Source of the DNA: Pirellula staleyi DSM 6068
GTDB taxonomy: Bacteria > Planctomycetota > Planctomycetia > Pirellulales > Pirellulaceae
Assembly: GCA_945900945.1 (NCBI GenBank)
Contig: CAMDKL010000023.1
Coordinates: 1-51,587 of the forward strand
Direction: 5' to 3'
Length of the DNA: 51,587 nt
This document shows, one piece after another, positions 8,398 to 19,587 of the stretch. The notes beneath the pieces were generated by a model. The model was not told where the DNA came from. It did not search any database and saw nothing but the letters and a program-made list of their open reading frames with translations. Positions within the stretch are counted from its first letter, which is position 1. Every line of letters starts with the position of its first letter. Position numbers and translations under genes: made by a program.

Positions 8398-11165
8398 AAT
8401 TGAGAACACTCATTCGATTTACAAACCGATTCGTCAATCCATTGGCAATATTCGTAATTGCTGGCTTGATGTATTCAAGTGATCCTGTCGTCGCTCAGAC
8501 GCCGGTGTACTTTGAAGATGCAGTCTCGCCTATATTGCGGAAGAATTGCACCGCATGCCATAACGCCAAACTTTCGGAAGGCGGCCTGAATCTTGAAACG
8601 CCTGCGGATTTGATTCGTGGCGGCGATTCGGGGCCGGTCTTCGATCTGGTAAAAGTCGATGCGAGTCTTTTGGTAACACGCCCCGCAGATACTGCGGAGG
8701 AGATCATGCCTCCCGTTGACAATAAAGTTGGGGCAGAACGACTTAGCCCCATTCAAATTGCCACTCTGAAAGCGTGGGTTGCAGGCGGGGCACTATCGCG
8801 AGGGCCAAGCCAAAACATGGCAAACCACGCCAACTTGCGGCTACCGGAGAATGCGCGTGCAAGCTACGCGGTCGCAATTTCTCCCGACAGTGACTTCATC
8901 GCATTTGGACGGGGTGGCCAACTCGTGATTCACAACGCACAGCGGCTTGCCGGAGCTCAACCGTTGGATGGGACACTCGACGTTATCCCAACGCAAGTGA
9001 TCCAGGACGCACATCCCGACTTCATCCATTCGATTGCGATCAGTCCAGACGGCCATCGAATCGCAACAGGTAGCACAGGTCAGGTCAAGGTTTGGCGGCG
9101 AGCGGAGCCTTCGATAGATGCAACGCGAACTGTACTCGCATCTGTCGGTATCGACCTTTCCAAACTGCTGTGTATGTCGATGGATGGTAGTCTCTTTGCG
9201 ACGATCGAGCAGGTGACAGCCGCGCCGAGCCCGCCACAGGCACCAAGCCCGCCTGACCCGAGTTCTGTACCAGGCAATCCCAATGCAGTACCAATCACTC
9301 CAAGCTGCGCTATCAAGATCACAAAGAAAGACGGAACGGTCTTGCACACATTAGCGGTTGCAGAAAGTTCTGTGCCGTTTGGAGTTTGGAGTCCTTCCAA
9401 TGGTCGACTTTTTGCCGTGGGGGCTTCCAATATGCTCTATTGTTGGGAACTTGCGCCAGGTGCAGCTGTTCCACCGACTAAGACGCAATTGCCCACCGCG
9501 ATTCAATCCCTTGTTTCGCTCAATGAAACGACGCTCCTTGTGACAACGGATCGCAAAACCGTTGTCTGGCAGTTCAAGACTCCGGCGACTGCAGAGTTAG
9601 TACCTGACCATCCGCTCGCAGCTGCGATCAACGGAGCTGGGCCCAGCGACGTTGTTCGTCTCTCCCCGGATGGCTTGATGGCGTGTTCCGTAGTGCAAGA
9701 TGAAGTGACGGGGAATACATCGCTCAAACTTTGGAATGTCGCGCAGGCCAAGTTAGCTGGTGCATTCGAACGGGACCGAAAGGACCAGCTCGCGATGTTG
9801 TACTCCGATCGAGAGTTGCGTCGAAACCAAGCCGCGTTGGAGCGTTCCAAAGCCTTGGTTGTGGACAATGAAAAGGCGTTGCTGGCAGAGCAAGCGGCAG
9901 TGAAGGCGGCCCAATCGAGTCAAGAAAAAGCTGCGGAAGCGATGGCAGCGAAAGAAAAGGAAGTGCAGACAGCCGTTCAAGGGATTGCAGATCACGAAAA
10001 ATCGATGGCTGAAGCCAAACTAGCAATGGATGCAGCCATGCAAAAGTTGACCCAACTCACCACAGAACTAGAACCAAAGAAAAAAGCATTCATGGAGCTA
10101 GAAAAGCAAACAGCCGAGTCGAAGTCCATGCTTGCAAATGCAAAACAGTCTTTGGCTGGCACGGAAGAAAATCAAAAAATAGCTGCATCGAAGCTGGAGG
10201 AAAGAAAAAAGAGTGTGGAAACGCAGAACGAAGTTCTTGCTGCCGTTCAAAGCAAAAACGCCGGCCTTAAGTTAGCCAATGAGGCCGTTCGGTTTTCGGT
10301 ACAGTCTGTCGCCTTTTCAGGAAGTGAGAGGATTGCGGCAACGCGAGTTGCAGAAAAGACGCTTACTAATGTGTTGGATTTCTTTTCGGTTGAGACGTTC
10401 GAGCGCGTTGATTCGCGGCCTATCGCTCAATCCATTACCTCCGCAGCAGAACTTACAGCGATGGTACAGAATGTCAGGAATGTTTGGCAACAAGAAAGTA
10501 TGTGGGACTCTCCGTCGATTGTGATCGACAGAGCGATAGCACTTGCCTTTAGCCCCGATGGGGCAACGCTTGCGATCGGCAGCGGATTGGCGAGCCGTAG
10601 TGGTCAACTCGCCATTGTCAAAGTTGCTGACGGAAGTGTAATTGCGACAATGCCCGACCTGCATAGCGACACCATCTTTGGTCTTGCGTATTCACCAGAC
10701 GGACGTTGGCTGGCGAGTTGTGGAGCGGACAAGATGACGAAACTACTGAATGCTCAATCGTATGAAATTGCGAAATTGTTTGAGGGTCATACTCATCACG
10801 TTTTAGGACTGGCTTGGCAGGAGGATGCAAATCGATTGGCAACTGCAAGCTCCGATACAACGGTCAAGATTTGGGATATCGAAAAAGGCGAGTCAATAAA
10901 GACGATCACTGGGTTCGGAACAGAGGTGACCTCGCTAGCTTTCGTAGGCGCGACTGTGAATACCGTTTCATCGACGATGAACAACCTGGTTCGCATTCAT
11001 GATTCGAATACAGGCAAGCAGAACAAGCAATTTGGGCCGACAGCGGATTCGCTCTACAGCGTTGTGGCTTCACCCAACGGAAAGTATTTCGTAGCAACGG
11101 GTCAAGAGGGAATCGCTCGCGTTTGGAGCGTAGAAGATGGAAAGCTAGTCGCGGAATGGAAGTGA
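8394..11165 (+). CDS. PSCyt1 cytochrome / WD40 / coiled-coil fusion
   Basis: 923 residues, exported (hydrophobic segment about residues 16-36). A planctomycete cytochrome domain (PSCyt1) near 38-125 has one heme c motif, CTACH at 52-56. WD40-like repeats follow (about 150-460). Then comes a long, highly charged coiled coil (about 460-620, rich in E/K/A heptads), and a second set of WD40 repeats closes the protein (about 710-920; e.g. LAFSPDGATLAIGSG, SSDTTVKIWD). A coiled coil splitting the propeller is notable. It is coupled to the PPC protein by a 4-nt overlap. A role in cell-surface electron transfer or a protein scaffold is inference only. A second, smaller PSCyt1-WD40 protein lies at 35556-36950. 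Confidence 0.85.
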   Translation: MKLRTLIRFTNRFVNPLAIFVIAGLMYSSDPVVAQTPVYFEDAVSPILRKNCTACHNAKLSEGGLNLETPADLIRGGDSGPVFDLVKVDASLLVTRPADTAEEIMPPVDNKVGAERLSPIQIATLKAWVAGGALSRGPSQNMANHANLRLPENARASYAVAISPDSDFIAFGRGGQLVIHNAQRLAGAQPLDGTLDVIPTQVIQDAHPDFIHSIAISPDGHRIATGSTGQVKVWRRAEPSIDATRTVLASVGIDLSKLLCMSMDGSLFATIEQVTAAPSPPQAPSPPDPSSVPGNPNAVPITPSCAIKITKKDGTVLHTLAVAESSVPFGVWSPSNGRLFAVGASNMLYCWELAPGAAVPPTKTQLPTAIQSLVSLNETTLLVTTDRKTVVWQFKTPATAELVPDHPLAAAINGAGPSDVVRLSPDGLMACSVVQDEVTGNTSLKLWNVAQAKLAGAFERDRKDQLAMLYSDRELRRNQAALERSKALVVDNEKALLAEQAAVKAAQSSQEKAAEAMAAKEKEVQTAVQGIADHEKSMAEAKLAMDAAMQKLTQLTTELEPKKKAFMELEKQTAESKSMLANAKQSLAGTEENQKIAASKLEERKKSVETQNEVLAAVQSKNAGLKLANEAVRFSVQSVAFSGSERIAATRVAEKTLTNVLDFFSVETFERVDSRPIAQSITSAAELTAMVQNVRNVWQQESMWDSPSIVIDRAIALAFSPDGATLAIGSGLASRSGQLAIVKVADGSVIATMPDLHSDTIFGLAYSPDGRWLASCGADKMTKLLNAQSYEIAKLFEGHTHHVLGLAWQEDANRLATASSDTTVKIWDIEKGESIKTITGFGTEVTSLAFVGATVNTVSSTMNNLVRIHDSNTGKQNKQFGPTADSLYSVVASPNGKYFVATGQEGIARVWSVEDGKLVAEWK

Positions 11166-11311
11166 ATGGTGGCTCGCCTCGCGTGCTTTAGCCGTGCGAG
11201 TCCGGAGGTTCCGTCTTTGGGATTGCAAAGTGATTTGGATTTACTGAAACAGGATTGAACTCGCATCAGGGGTAACGATGTGTTCAAGCAATCCTAGAAT
11301 GTTATTGAACC

Positions 11312-11521
11312 TCATGATGGTTGCGAAGGCTTAGAAGGCGACGAAAGTCTATCGATTGAGAATTGAACACGGTAAACCAGGACAACACCAAGAATCGCTG
11401 AGGCGATGACAGCAATACCGATAGAAATCCAGGGCTTTTTTGTTTGCGTATCATTCCTGGCTGGCAGGGTTTTCGATGGAGCGAGAGATTTTTTCGGTTT
11501 GTGACCTCGTCGACTGGCCAT
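11312..11521 (-). CDS. Small single-pass membrane protein
   Basis: 69 residues from ATG 11521, which has GAGGAAG about 11 nt upstream; this start is preferred over a GTG at 11533. A basic N-terminus (RRGHKPKK) precedes one strongly hydrophobic helix (ISIGIAVIASAILGVVLVY, about residues 34-52) and a short Ser/Pro-rich tail. The charge pattern suggests an N-in membrane anchor. No family is recognised. It stands alone between the cytochrome gene and fumC. Calling it real rests on the helix plus the ribosome-binding site. Confidence 0.55.
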   Translation of the reverse strand: MASRRGHKPKKSLAPSKTLPARNDTQTKKPWISIGIAVIASAILGVVLVYRVQFSIDRLSSPSKPSQPS

Positions 11522-11661
11522 GTTTGAGTCCACTTCCTCACTTCGTGGTTACATAATAGGTAATCGTTCGCGGAAATGAAACTACGGATAAATTAGTTTA
11601 GAGAGTTTTGGTACTGTCTGGGACCGGCAGCTCAAATTGCTCTCTCTGCGAGAATCTGTGC

Positions 11662-11735
11662 AATCTGCGGATAAAAATGAACTTCGTTAGTTATCCGCAG
11701 ATTTCGCAGATGATCGCAGATGATCGCAGATTTCA
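11662..11735. repeat. Inverted repeat plus 10-nt tandem repeat
   Basis: AATCTGCGGATAA (11662-11674) is a perfect 13-bp inverted match to 11691-11703. It continues into two exact tandem copies of tgatcgcaga (11711-11730), with a related unit before them. The motif resembles the widespread intergenic 'ttatccgcagatt' repeats. It lies downstream of fumC and could act as a 3' RNA hairpin, but it has no T-run. Confidence 0.6.
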
Positions 11736-11770
11736 GAACTGACCTAGCGTGGCTGCAGGCCGAGCGGTAG

Positions 11771-13195
<1,425 letters not shown>

Positions 13196-13244
13196 GCCAG
13201 GGTTTCTTTTAGATGTATATGGAAAATGGTAACCGTTCGCAGGG

Positions 13245-13267
13245 TGTCGCCCCATAGGCGGGCGACA
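13245..13267. other. Hairpin between ileS and fumC
   Basis: TGTCGCCC (13245-13252) is perfectly complementary to GGGCGACA (13260-13267) across a 7-nt loop. It lies upstream of fumC and after the ileS stop. No T-run follows on the minus strand, so it is not a classical terminator. A 5' leader structure of fumC is possible. Confidence 0.5.
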
Positions 13268-13377
13268 AATTGTCAGTTTAACTCACATGGATAGACAGGA
13301 ACCGTAACGTTATCAGCCTCTTCTTTGCGCCCCCCTTTACTTTGCATGACGATACATCGCACCGGCTGGGCACCATG

Positions 13378-16300
13378 TTAAGTGCTAACGACAATTAAAC
13401 CTAATTGGACAGTACAATCGGCTAGCTCGACTGGCTCCAGCTCGACGCTCGAAGACGACGAATCCATCGTCAGTCTAACGGATAGAGTTTCAGCACAAAT
13501 GCGGTCGCTGTTTTCTTGGATTGCATCCTGAATTAGTGGTTCAATACTTTGCAAAACCACTTCGATACGATCCGTGAAATTGCACTGACGTTTTTTGCGC
13601 ATATCTTGTATCAAACGAATGGCGTCGTTGGCAATTCCTTCGCGAATCAACTCGACCGTCAGCTCGGTATTGAGTGCCACAACGCAACTTTTGCCTTGAG
13701 ACGCAGCCCAACCTGCTTTAGCGTTCATGCGAACCTGGATATCTTCGTTGTCCAGTTCGATACTTTTGTCATCAATGGTCAACGCTATCTTCCCGTGCAG
13801 CGTCATTTGTTCGAGCAACTGGGCTCCTGATGCCGATGCAAGGGCTTGCTTGAGTTTGGGTAGCAATGGCCCGACGCGAGGACCGAGTTTCCGGAAGTTC
13901 GGCTGAACCGTGTATTCGACGAATGGACTTGCACCGCTCGCGTAATGGATCTCTTTGATGTTGATTTCTTCGCGAACAATGTCATCGTGCAGTTTCAACC
14001 ATTCGATATGCAATTCGTCAGCCAAAGTCACCTCGACTCGGCCGAGCGGTTGCCGCACTTTCAGCTTGGCTTCCATCCGAGCTGACCGACCAAGGGACGC
14101 GATTTCACGGAGCAAGGCCATGCGTTGATTGAGAACCGGATCGGTTGACGCAAAACCGCCGTCAGGGTAGTCGCAAAGGTGCACACTCTCGCGAATGCCA
14201 GCAAGATTCCCCTTAAGATGCCGCCAGAGGATTTCGGCAACAAAAGGCGTGAACGGTGCGATCAATTTCGCGATGACGACAAGACTCTCGTAAAGGGTCC
14301 AGTACGCATCGAGCTTTCCGGGTGATTGTTTGTCCGCTGCCCAATATCGCGATCGACTGCGGCGAACGTACCAGTTGCTCAATGCATCGACCAAAGCATT
14401 GAGCGATTGGCAAGCGCCGTAGCTGTCGTATCGGTCCATCCTCTCAACCACATCCTTGCAAGCGGCGGCTAATTCGCTCATCATCCAACGGTCAAGTTCG
14501 CTTCGCTGTTCGATCGGTCGATAGGTCGGCGACTGAGCGAACTCCGCAGAATTCAATTGCTCCAACGAACCAACGATTTCCGACGGGCCCTTGAATCGGT
14601 CGATTTCCGCATAAATCGTAAAAAAGCTGAATACGTTCCATAACCGCAGTATGAATTCAGGGATGCTGTCCTTGATCGCGCGTTCGCTATACAGAATCGA
14701 ATTCCATGGCGGCTGATTGGCAAACAAGTACCATCGCAATGCATCCGCCCCATATTTGTCGAAGATTTCCTGCGGGCTGCGATAGTTGCGCAGCGATTTG
14801 GACATCTTGCCTGTCTTGACAACAACTTCGCTACCCAATGCATCGCGAGCCTCTTCTTCGGTGAGGAAGCGTTGTTTGCCATCTTTGCTTTCGTACCATT
14901 CTGCCAGCATCAACCCGAGCACAATGCAGTTCTTAAACGGATGCGGATACGCGACCTCTTCCTGATCAAAGAGCATCGTGCTAATCGCAAGTTGGCTGTA
15001 GAACCATCCGCGAGTTTGGTCCAACGCTTCACTTATAAAGTCAGCAGGAAACTGGCTCTTAAACGAATCCGTATTTTGATAGGGGTAACCCCACTGAGCA
15101 AAAGGCATAGCACCGCTGTCGTACCAACAATCGATGACTTCAGTGACGCGGCGCATACGAGACCCGGTTGCAAAGGGCGAATCGTAGTGGACTGCGTCGA
15201 TATAAGGTTTGTGGACCCGTAGATCGTCGACAAGTTCTGGACTCTTTGCCTTGGCTTGCTCCCAAACTTCCATGCCCGTAACGCCGGGTTTGGCAAGCAC
15301 CTCGTCATAACAACCGATCGCTTCCATTTGTCCCGTTTCCTCGCAAACCCAAATGGGTAGTGGTGTACCCCAGTATCGCTCTCGCGACAGGGCCCAATCG
15401 ACATTGGACTCAAGGAAATTGCCGAATCGGCCCGTACCAATATGTTCTGGCAACCAGCCGATTTTCTTGTTGTTTTCAATCATCGCGTCGCGAAAGGAAG
15501 TGGTTCGGATAAACCAGCTCTCCCGAGGATATTGAATGAGTGGATCCTCGCTTGCTCGCCAGCAGAATGGGTAGTCGTGCAAGTATTGTTCTTGATGCCA
15601 CAGTTTGCCTTCGTCGCGAAGTCGTCGTGTGATGGGCTTGTCCGCATCCTTGACCCAGGTCCCTTCGTAGTCGGGAGCTTCAGCAGTGAATCGACCATTG
15701 GGTGCAACGGCACACATCAAAGGTGGTTGGTCAATAGCGACAAATCGATCTTTCTCAGCGACAAGCACTTCATAGTCCGCTTCTCCAAACGGGGGTGCCA
15801 TATGCACAATGCCAGTACCGGAATCGATCGTGACAAAGTTTGCATCAACAACACGCCAGGATGGTCGTTGTGTGCCACCGTTTTTGAGTATGGCTGCTTC
15901 GGCCGAATGTTGATCGTAATAATACGGAAAGGGGGGGATGTATTTTAAATTAATGAGACCTGACCCCGTTACTGTTTTCTGTACCGTCAGCGTCCGCTTG
16001 GTTTTGTCCGCAAGTGATTGCACAAGAGCACTTGCGACGATGAGGGTCTCGTTGGTCTCGCTGTCGGTGCAGTAAGCGTATTCTAGTTTCGAGTTGACTG
16101 CAGCAAATTGGTTGCTGGGAAGAGTCCAAGGCGTTGTGGTCCAGACGACGAGACAAGTGTTTTCGACTCCCTCCAATGGAAAGCGGACATAGACACTTGG
16201 GTCAGCAACCTCGCGGTATCCCTGGCCCACTTCGCCGGCGCTGAGTGCGGTACCTCCTTGAGCCCACCACCATACGATCTTGTGTCCGCGATATAGCAAT

Positions 16301-16809
16301 CCGCGATCAAAGAAGGTTTTGAGCGACCACCAAACACTTTCGATATAGCTCTGATGATATGTCACATAGGCTTGCGACAGATCGATCCAGAAACCGAGGC
16401 GTTCGGTCATTCGTTCCCACTCTTGCATGTATCGCCAAACACTTTGTTGGCAACGTTGAATGAAGGCTTCGATTCCATACGCTTCGATTTCGTCCTTGCT
16501 GTGGATGCCGAGTTCTTTGCAGACCTCTACCTCGACGGGTAATCCGTGCGTGTCCCAACCCGCCTTGCGATCGCAGCGAAAACCACGCATGGTTCGATAG
16601 CGTGGGAAAAGATCCTTGATGGCTCGAGTCAGACAGTGGCCTGGGTGAGGCATTCCATTTGCAGTGGGTGGACCTTCAAAGAAAACGAAGGAAGGAGCAT
16701 TTTTTCTAAGCTCTAGCGACTTTTCGTAAATGCGATTCCGCTTCCAAAACAAGAGGATTTCCTCCTCAAGTTTAGGGAATTTAATGTCTGTCTTTACAGC
16801 TTGAAACAT
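13378..16809 (-). CDS. ileS: Isoleucyl-tRNA synthetase, eukaryote-like (IleS2) type
   Basis: Charges tRNA-Ile. 1143 residues from ATG 16809, where family similarity begins ([15 protein letters not shown]); a GTG/ATG extension to 16845 looks unrelated. Class I signatures are HPGH at 55-58 (HIGH) and KMSKS at 668-672. Segments such as [16 protein letters not shown] and [11 protein letters not shown] and the long C-terminal extension place it with IleS2-type enzymes, a class that in other bacteria is often mupirocin-resistant. The usual PYCPRCGTALS segment reads [11 protein letters not shown] here (residues 180-190), without its cysteines. A seven-G run (15931-15937) and a repeat-like motif (15941-15970) lie inside the gene, both in frame. 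Confidence 0.96.
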   Translation of the reverse strand: MFQAVKTDIKFPKLEEEILLFWKRNRIYEKSLELRKNAPSFVFFEGPPTANGMPHPGHCLTRAIKDLFPRYRTMRGFRCDRKAGWDTHGLPVEVEVCKELGIHSKDEIEAYGIEAFIQRCQQSVWRYMQEWERMTERLGFWIDLSQAYVTYHQSYIESVWWSLKTFFDRGLLYRGHKIVWWWAQGGTALSAGEVGQGYREVADPSVYVRFPLEGVENTCLVVWTTTPWTLPSNQFAAVNSKLEYAYCTDSETNETLIVASALVQSLADKTKRTLTVQKTVTGSGLINLKYIPPFPYYYDQHSAEAAILKNGGTQRPSWRVVDANFVTIDSGTGIVHMAPPFGEADYEVLVAEKDRFVAIDQPPLMCAVAPNGRFTAEAPDYEGTWVKDADKPITRRLRDEGKLWHQEQYLHDYPFCWRASEDPLIQYPRESWFIRTTSFRDAMIENNKKIGWLPEHIGTGRFGNFLESNVDWALSRERYWGTPLPIWVCEETGQMEAIGCYDEVLAKPGVTGMEVWEQAKAKSPELVDDLRVHKPYIDAVHYDSPFATGSRMRRVTEVIDCWYDSGAMPFAQWGYPYQNTDSFKSQFPADFISEALDQTRGWFYSQLAISTMLFDQEEVAYPHPFKNCIVLGLMLAEWYESKDGKQRFLTEEEARDALGSEVVVKTGKMSKSLRNYRSPQEIFDKYGADALRWYLFANQPPWNSILYSERAIKDSIPEFILRLWNVFSFFTIYAEIDRFKGPSEIVGSLEQLNSAEFAQSPTYRPIEQRSELDRWMMSELAAACKDVVERMDRYDSYGACQSLNALVDALSNWYVRRSRSRYWAADKQSPGKLDAYWTLYESLVVIAKLIAPFTPFVAEILWRHLKGNLAGIRESVHLCDYPDGGFASTDPVLNQRMALLREIASLGRSARMEAKLKVRQPLGRVEVTLADELHIEWLKLHDDIVREEINIKEIHYASGASPFVEYTVQPNFRKLGPRVGPLLPKLKQALASASGAQLLEQMTLHGKIALTIDDKSIELDNEDIQVRMNAKAGWAASQGKSCVVALNTELTVELIREGIANDAIRLIQDMRKKRQCNFTDRIEVVLQSIEPLIQDAIQENSDRICAETLSVRLTMDSSSSSVELEPVELADCTVQLGLIVVST
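15941..15970 (-). repeat. REP-like motif inside ileS
   Basis: On the minus strand this reads GGGGTCAGGTCTC followed by ATTAATTTAAAATA, a wording I recognise from intergenic palindromes linked to REP/RAYT transposases. Here it codes in frame for GSGLINLKY (about residue 280-288), where relatives have a GSxLVGLKY-like segment. No second palindrome arm is present. Identity to such repeats is from memory and unverified. Confidence 0.35.
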
Positions 16810-16931
16810 GACCTGAAATCGGGGTCGGATGAAAAGGGTCGGCAAACCGTAGATTCAAAATCCACGTCGAGCGAAATGGCAACGCTCCATGGAGGCAAAT
16901 CATAGACTTCTCATCGCGTTTCGGGTACCGC

Positions 16932-17237
16932 TCAATCAATTTCGTCGGCATCAGGTCCGATTTCTTCGTCTTCATCCAGAATTCCAGCTTTCCCCAAATC
17001 TGCGTCGGGATCCGTTACCAAACCATCGTCAGCTGGCTCTATTTCGTATTCGTCGTCGAGTTCTTCTTCGAAATCGTCATCAAAATCTTCGTCGAAATCG
17101 TCTTCGTCGAAATCTTCAAAAGGATCGGTCTCTTCGTCTTCCGTATCCTCCTTGATTGGTTCCTCCTCTGTTTCGTCTTCGTCCTCACGCCACGAAGCGC
17201 GAGCTGTTTTGACTGGGGTTTCGACTTTAAGAGCCAT
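16932..17237 (-). CDS. Highly acidic low-complexity protein
   Basis: 101 residues from ATG 17237, which has AGGA 11 nt upstream; a GTG at 17339 would add 34 residues. After a short neutral N-terminus (MALKVETPVKTARASW) the protein is mostly Asp/Glu (e.g. FDEDDFDEDFDDDFEEELDD), so its isoelectric point must be very low and it is likely disordered. It lies 122 nt upstream of ileS on the same strand. Function is unknown; chaperone-like, cation-binding or RNA-polymerase-delta-like roles are all possible. The mirrored plus-strand frame is a compositional shadow. Confidence 0.65.
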   Translation of the reverse strand: MALKVETPVKTARASWREDEDETEEEPIKEDTEDEETDPFEDFDEDDFDEDFDDDFEEELDDEYEIEPADDGLVTDPDADLGKAGILDEDEEIGPDADEID

Positions 17238-17544
17238 CTCGAACCAATCCTGAGTTAGTTCTGATAGAAACGGTTGGTCCCCAACCGCGCAATCGCTGTC
17301 GAGCAAGTTTTCTATTTGAGAATTAATTACTAGATTCACCGACTAGCTCCACTCAATTGGCGTATCGAAGTATGTGTGTACAAAGGACGCGATTCGCTTC
17401 TTTTCGAAAGGCAAGAATCGAAACTAATTTCTGCATTGGTTTCGAAAAGCTTAGCGTCTCTCGATCCATCCAGGCTGTCAACTACCATTTATGTTTGTTT
17501 TTGAAAGAAGATGTCTGGGTTCGTGCGGACTAGGCAGGAAGGAT
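17238..17544. other. Gap between pyrE and the acidic gene
   Basis: Apart from the possible N-terminal extension of the acidic protein up to 17339, no gene, repeat or terminator with a T-run is seen. Confidence 0.4.
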
Positions 17545-18105
17545 TTACCTTGGGAAATCATTTATGGTCAACAAAGTCGCTAGTCGGAGTCCAGCCGCTT
17601 TAAAGGCTTCTTCCCCGCCTTCGAGGCGATCAATAACTCCTAGCACCCCAATAACCACTAGCCCAAAGTCGCGAGCGGCTGCAGCCGCCTTCAGGGCACT
17701 ACCTCCACTAGTGATTACATCTTCTACGATCAAGCACTTCATTCCAGGCCGAACGGGGCCTTCGACCAGTTTTCCAGTTCCGTGCTGTTTCGCCTCTTTG
17801 CGAACCATAAATCCGAGCAAATGGAGGTCTCGCAAACCTGCATGCACCACAACGGAGGCGGTAATCGGATCCGCACCAATTGCCAACCCGCCAACAGCAT
17901 CGGGAATGGCGTCAAAGTGATTATTCATGATCAATTCGAGCATTCCCGCAGCGATTTGATTCGAGCCTTTGGGGTGTAGCGTAACCATGCGACAGTCAAG
18001 GTAGTAGGACGCTTGCTTGCCGCTAGCTAACGTAAACTGCCCAAATTGAAGTGCATTTTCCCCAATGATCGAGATGAGGCTGCTTCGGTCGTAGTTGATA
18101 TTCAT
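17545..18105 (-). CDS. pyrE: Orotate phosphoribosyltransferase
   Basis: Joins orotate to PRPP to give orotidine monophosphate in de novo pyrimidine synthesis (cytoplasm, homodimer). 186 residues, within the normal range. The PRPP-binding motif CLIVEDVITSGGSA spans 124-137. The mobile catalytic loop VRKEAKQHG lies at 101-109, with the expected lysines and histidine. ATG 18105 begins with NINYDRSSLI as in relatives. No other pyrimidine gene is nearby. It is divergent from the lipoprotein gene at 18268, with about 160 nt between them for promoters. Confidence 0.95.
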   Translation of the reverse strand: MNINYDRSSLISIIGENALQFGQFTLASGKQASYYLDCRMVTLHPKGSNQIAAGMLELIMNNHFDAIPDAVGGLAIGADPITASVVVHAGLRDLHLLGFMVRKEAKQHGTGKLVEGPVRPGMKCLIVEDVITSGGSALKAAAAARDFGLVVIGVLGVIDRLEGGEEAFKAAGLRLATLLTINDFPR

Positions 18106-18267
18106 TCTTGTAAGTCTTTTTGGAGGAAACCATTACGGTATTCGATGGAATTGTACCGTTGCCTTCGAAAACAGCCCAGAACCTGACCGGTTTTTCCGAT
18201 TGCGGTTTCAAGATGTATTGCTAAGTACGTTGGATTTGCGGTAATGTCCTGCCTGAGGATTGGAAAC

Positions 18268-19419
18268 ATGCAAGACAGCAACATAATAAAAAAATGGTTT
18301 ATCGGCTTTCACAATGCGCTTGCAATTACGATGCTTGCGCTCTCGCTTGCCAATTTCGCTGGCTGTCAGATGACAGCACCCATGCACACATGGAAAGCAT
18401 CACAGGTTTCAAAAGCTGGACGGGTTCGGATAGCAGTCGCACCGATCGGCGGCAATTCGGACGCTGCCCAGCGATTGCAAAACACTTTGAAACTGGCACA
18501 ACCGCAGCCTAATCCGTTGGTTGCTGCGTTGCATCCTACCGAGTTGGAACAAGTTGGTGGAATTCAATTGGTTTCCTACGACAACCAGCCCAATGATATG
18601 GCAACGTTGAGCGCCGCTCGACGAGCCGGAATGGACTACATCCTTCAAGGTTACGTTCTCGCCGACGATCTGGACATCCCTCCCCCGGATCCTAGGAATA
18701 AATCTAGATTTCGAATCTTCAAACCCAAAGAAAAAGTGGAGAGTCTTTCGGTCCACTGGGTTGTTATCGATGTGAATAGCGGACTGAAGGTAAAAGAAGA
18801 AACGCTGAATATGGATCGATTGCAAGCGGAAAAGCAATTCCCAGACCTGACGATTCACACTCCCGGCGGTGACGGTCGTGTTCTGATGGCATCGGCTCGT
18901 CAATCTTGGACGTTAGTCGCGCCAACAAATGAACCTGTCAACGCAGTCCTGGACTTGCCTTGGTTTATGCAAGGCTCGACCCAAATTCGCAAAGGGAACG
19001 GTTATGCACGTCTAGGACGTTGGGATCTAGCCGAGATCGAGTGGCAGGAGGCCGCTTCGTTGCATCCGTGGAATACGGCTGGTTGGACTAATTTGAGCTT
19101 GGCTGCGGTCGCGAAAGAAGACTTCCCGCTAGCTCGTGATCGATTGAAGCACGCGAATACATTTTTGCCAGGCGATTCGACCTTTCCGACGTTGAGCTGG
19201 ATTGAAAAGCGTCAGCGAGACCATCACCAAGCTCTCAATCTGGCACCGCCGGAGTCTGGTTGGACGATTGCCGATGCATCAAAATCCAAACTTCCGGAGG
19301 AGGTTCCAGCCTCTCCTCCACGCGATCTCAAAGAAACGCCCTGGTGGACGGCCATCCCATTCCTTCCGCCACCCGGTTGGACTTGGAAACAATGGTGGAC
19401 GCAGCCAATAGTACTATGA
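18268..19419 (+). CDS. Lipoprotein with TPR-like segment
   Basis: 383 residues from ATG 18268 (GGA close upstream). A signal segment of about 20 hydrophobic residues ends LANFAGC, a lipobox with Phe at -3, so lipidation is likely but not certain. The middle (about 45-220) resembles an outer-membrane-biogenesis-like alpha/beta domain (IAVAPIGG..., LQGYVLADD). Residues about 240-305 form helical repeats of TPR type (GYARLGRWDLAEIEWQEA, then DFPLARDRLKHA). The C-terminus is Trp/Pro-rich (PPPGWTWKQWW). No family name is recognised. Its neighbours give no clear functional link. Confidence 0.8.
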   Translation: MQDSNIIKKWFIGFHNALAITMLALSLANFAGCQMTAPMHTWKASQVSKAGRVRIAVAPIGGNSDAAQRLQNTLKLAQPQPNPLVAALHPTELEQVGGIQLVSYDNQPNDMATLSAARRAGMDYILQGYVLADDLDIPPPDPRNKSRFRIFKPKEKVESLSVHWVVIDVNSGLKVKEETLNMDRLQAEKQFPDLTIHTPGGDGRVLMASARQSWTLVAPTNEPVNAVLDLPWFMQGSTQIRKGNGYARLGRWDLAEIEWQEAASLHPWNTAGWTNLSLAAVAKEDFPLARDRLKHANTFLPGDSTFPTLSWIEKRQRDHHQALNLAPPESGWTIADASKSKLPEEVPASPPRDLKETPWWTAIPFLPPPGWTWKQWWTQPIVL

Positions 19420-19452
19420 TCTGAAAGACTGCTATACTGGGTATGCTACACC

Positions 19453-19538
19453 ACGTAGGTCAGGCTGTCCTCAGGCTGACATGAAATTCACGTAGGTCAG
19501 CCTGTCCTCAGGCTGACACACAATTCACGCAGGCTGAC
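19453..19538. repeat. Palindromic repeat family C, two and a half copies
   Basis: Copies at 19453-19480 and 19490-19517 share acgtaggtcagcctgtcctc followed by aggctgac; the first has one mismatch. A half copy lies at 19527-19538. GTCAGCCTG and CAGGCTGAC form a 9-bp stem over a TCCT loop. A further copy lies at 27959-27986. They sit between the lipoprotein and the response regulator and could form mRNA 3' hairpins. Confidence 0.75.
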
Positions 19539-19587
19539 AAAACGAAACCCGATGCGACAGTCATCACCCCACCTTGATTGAAGAACC

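Noticed and set aside
16889-17155. Plus-strand Arg/Leu-rich frame opposite the acidic gene
   Set aside because: It is the complement of the GAA/GAT-rich acidic coding sequence and has no independent support.
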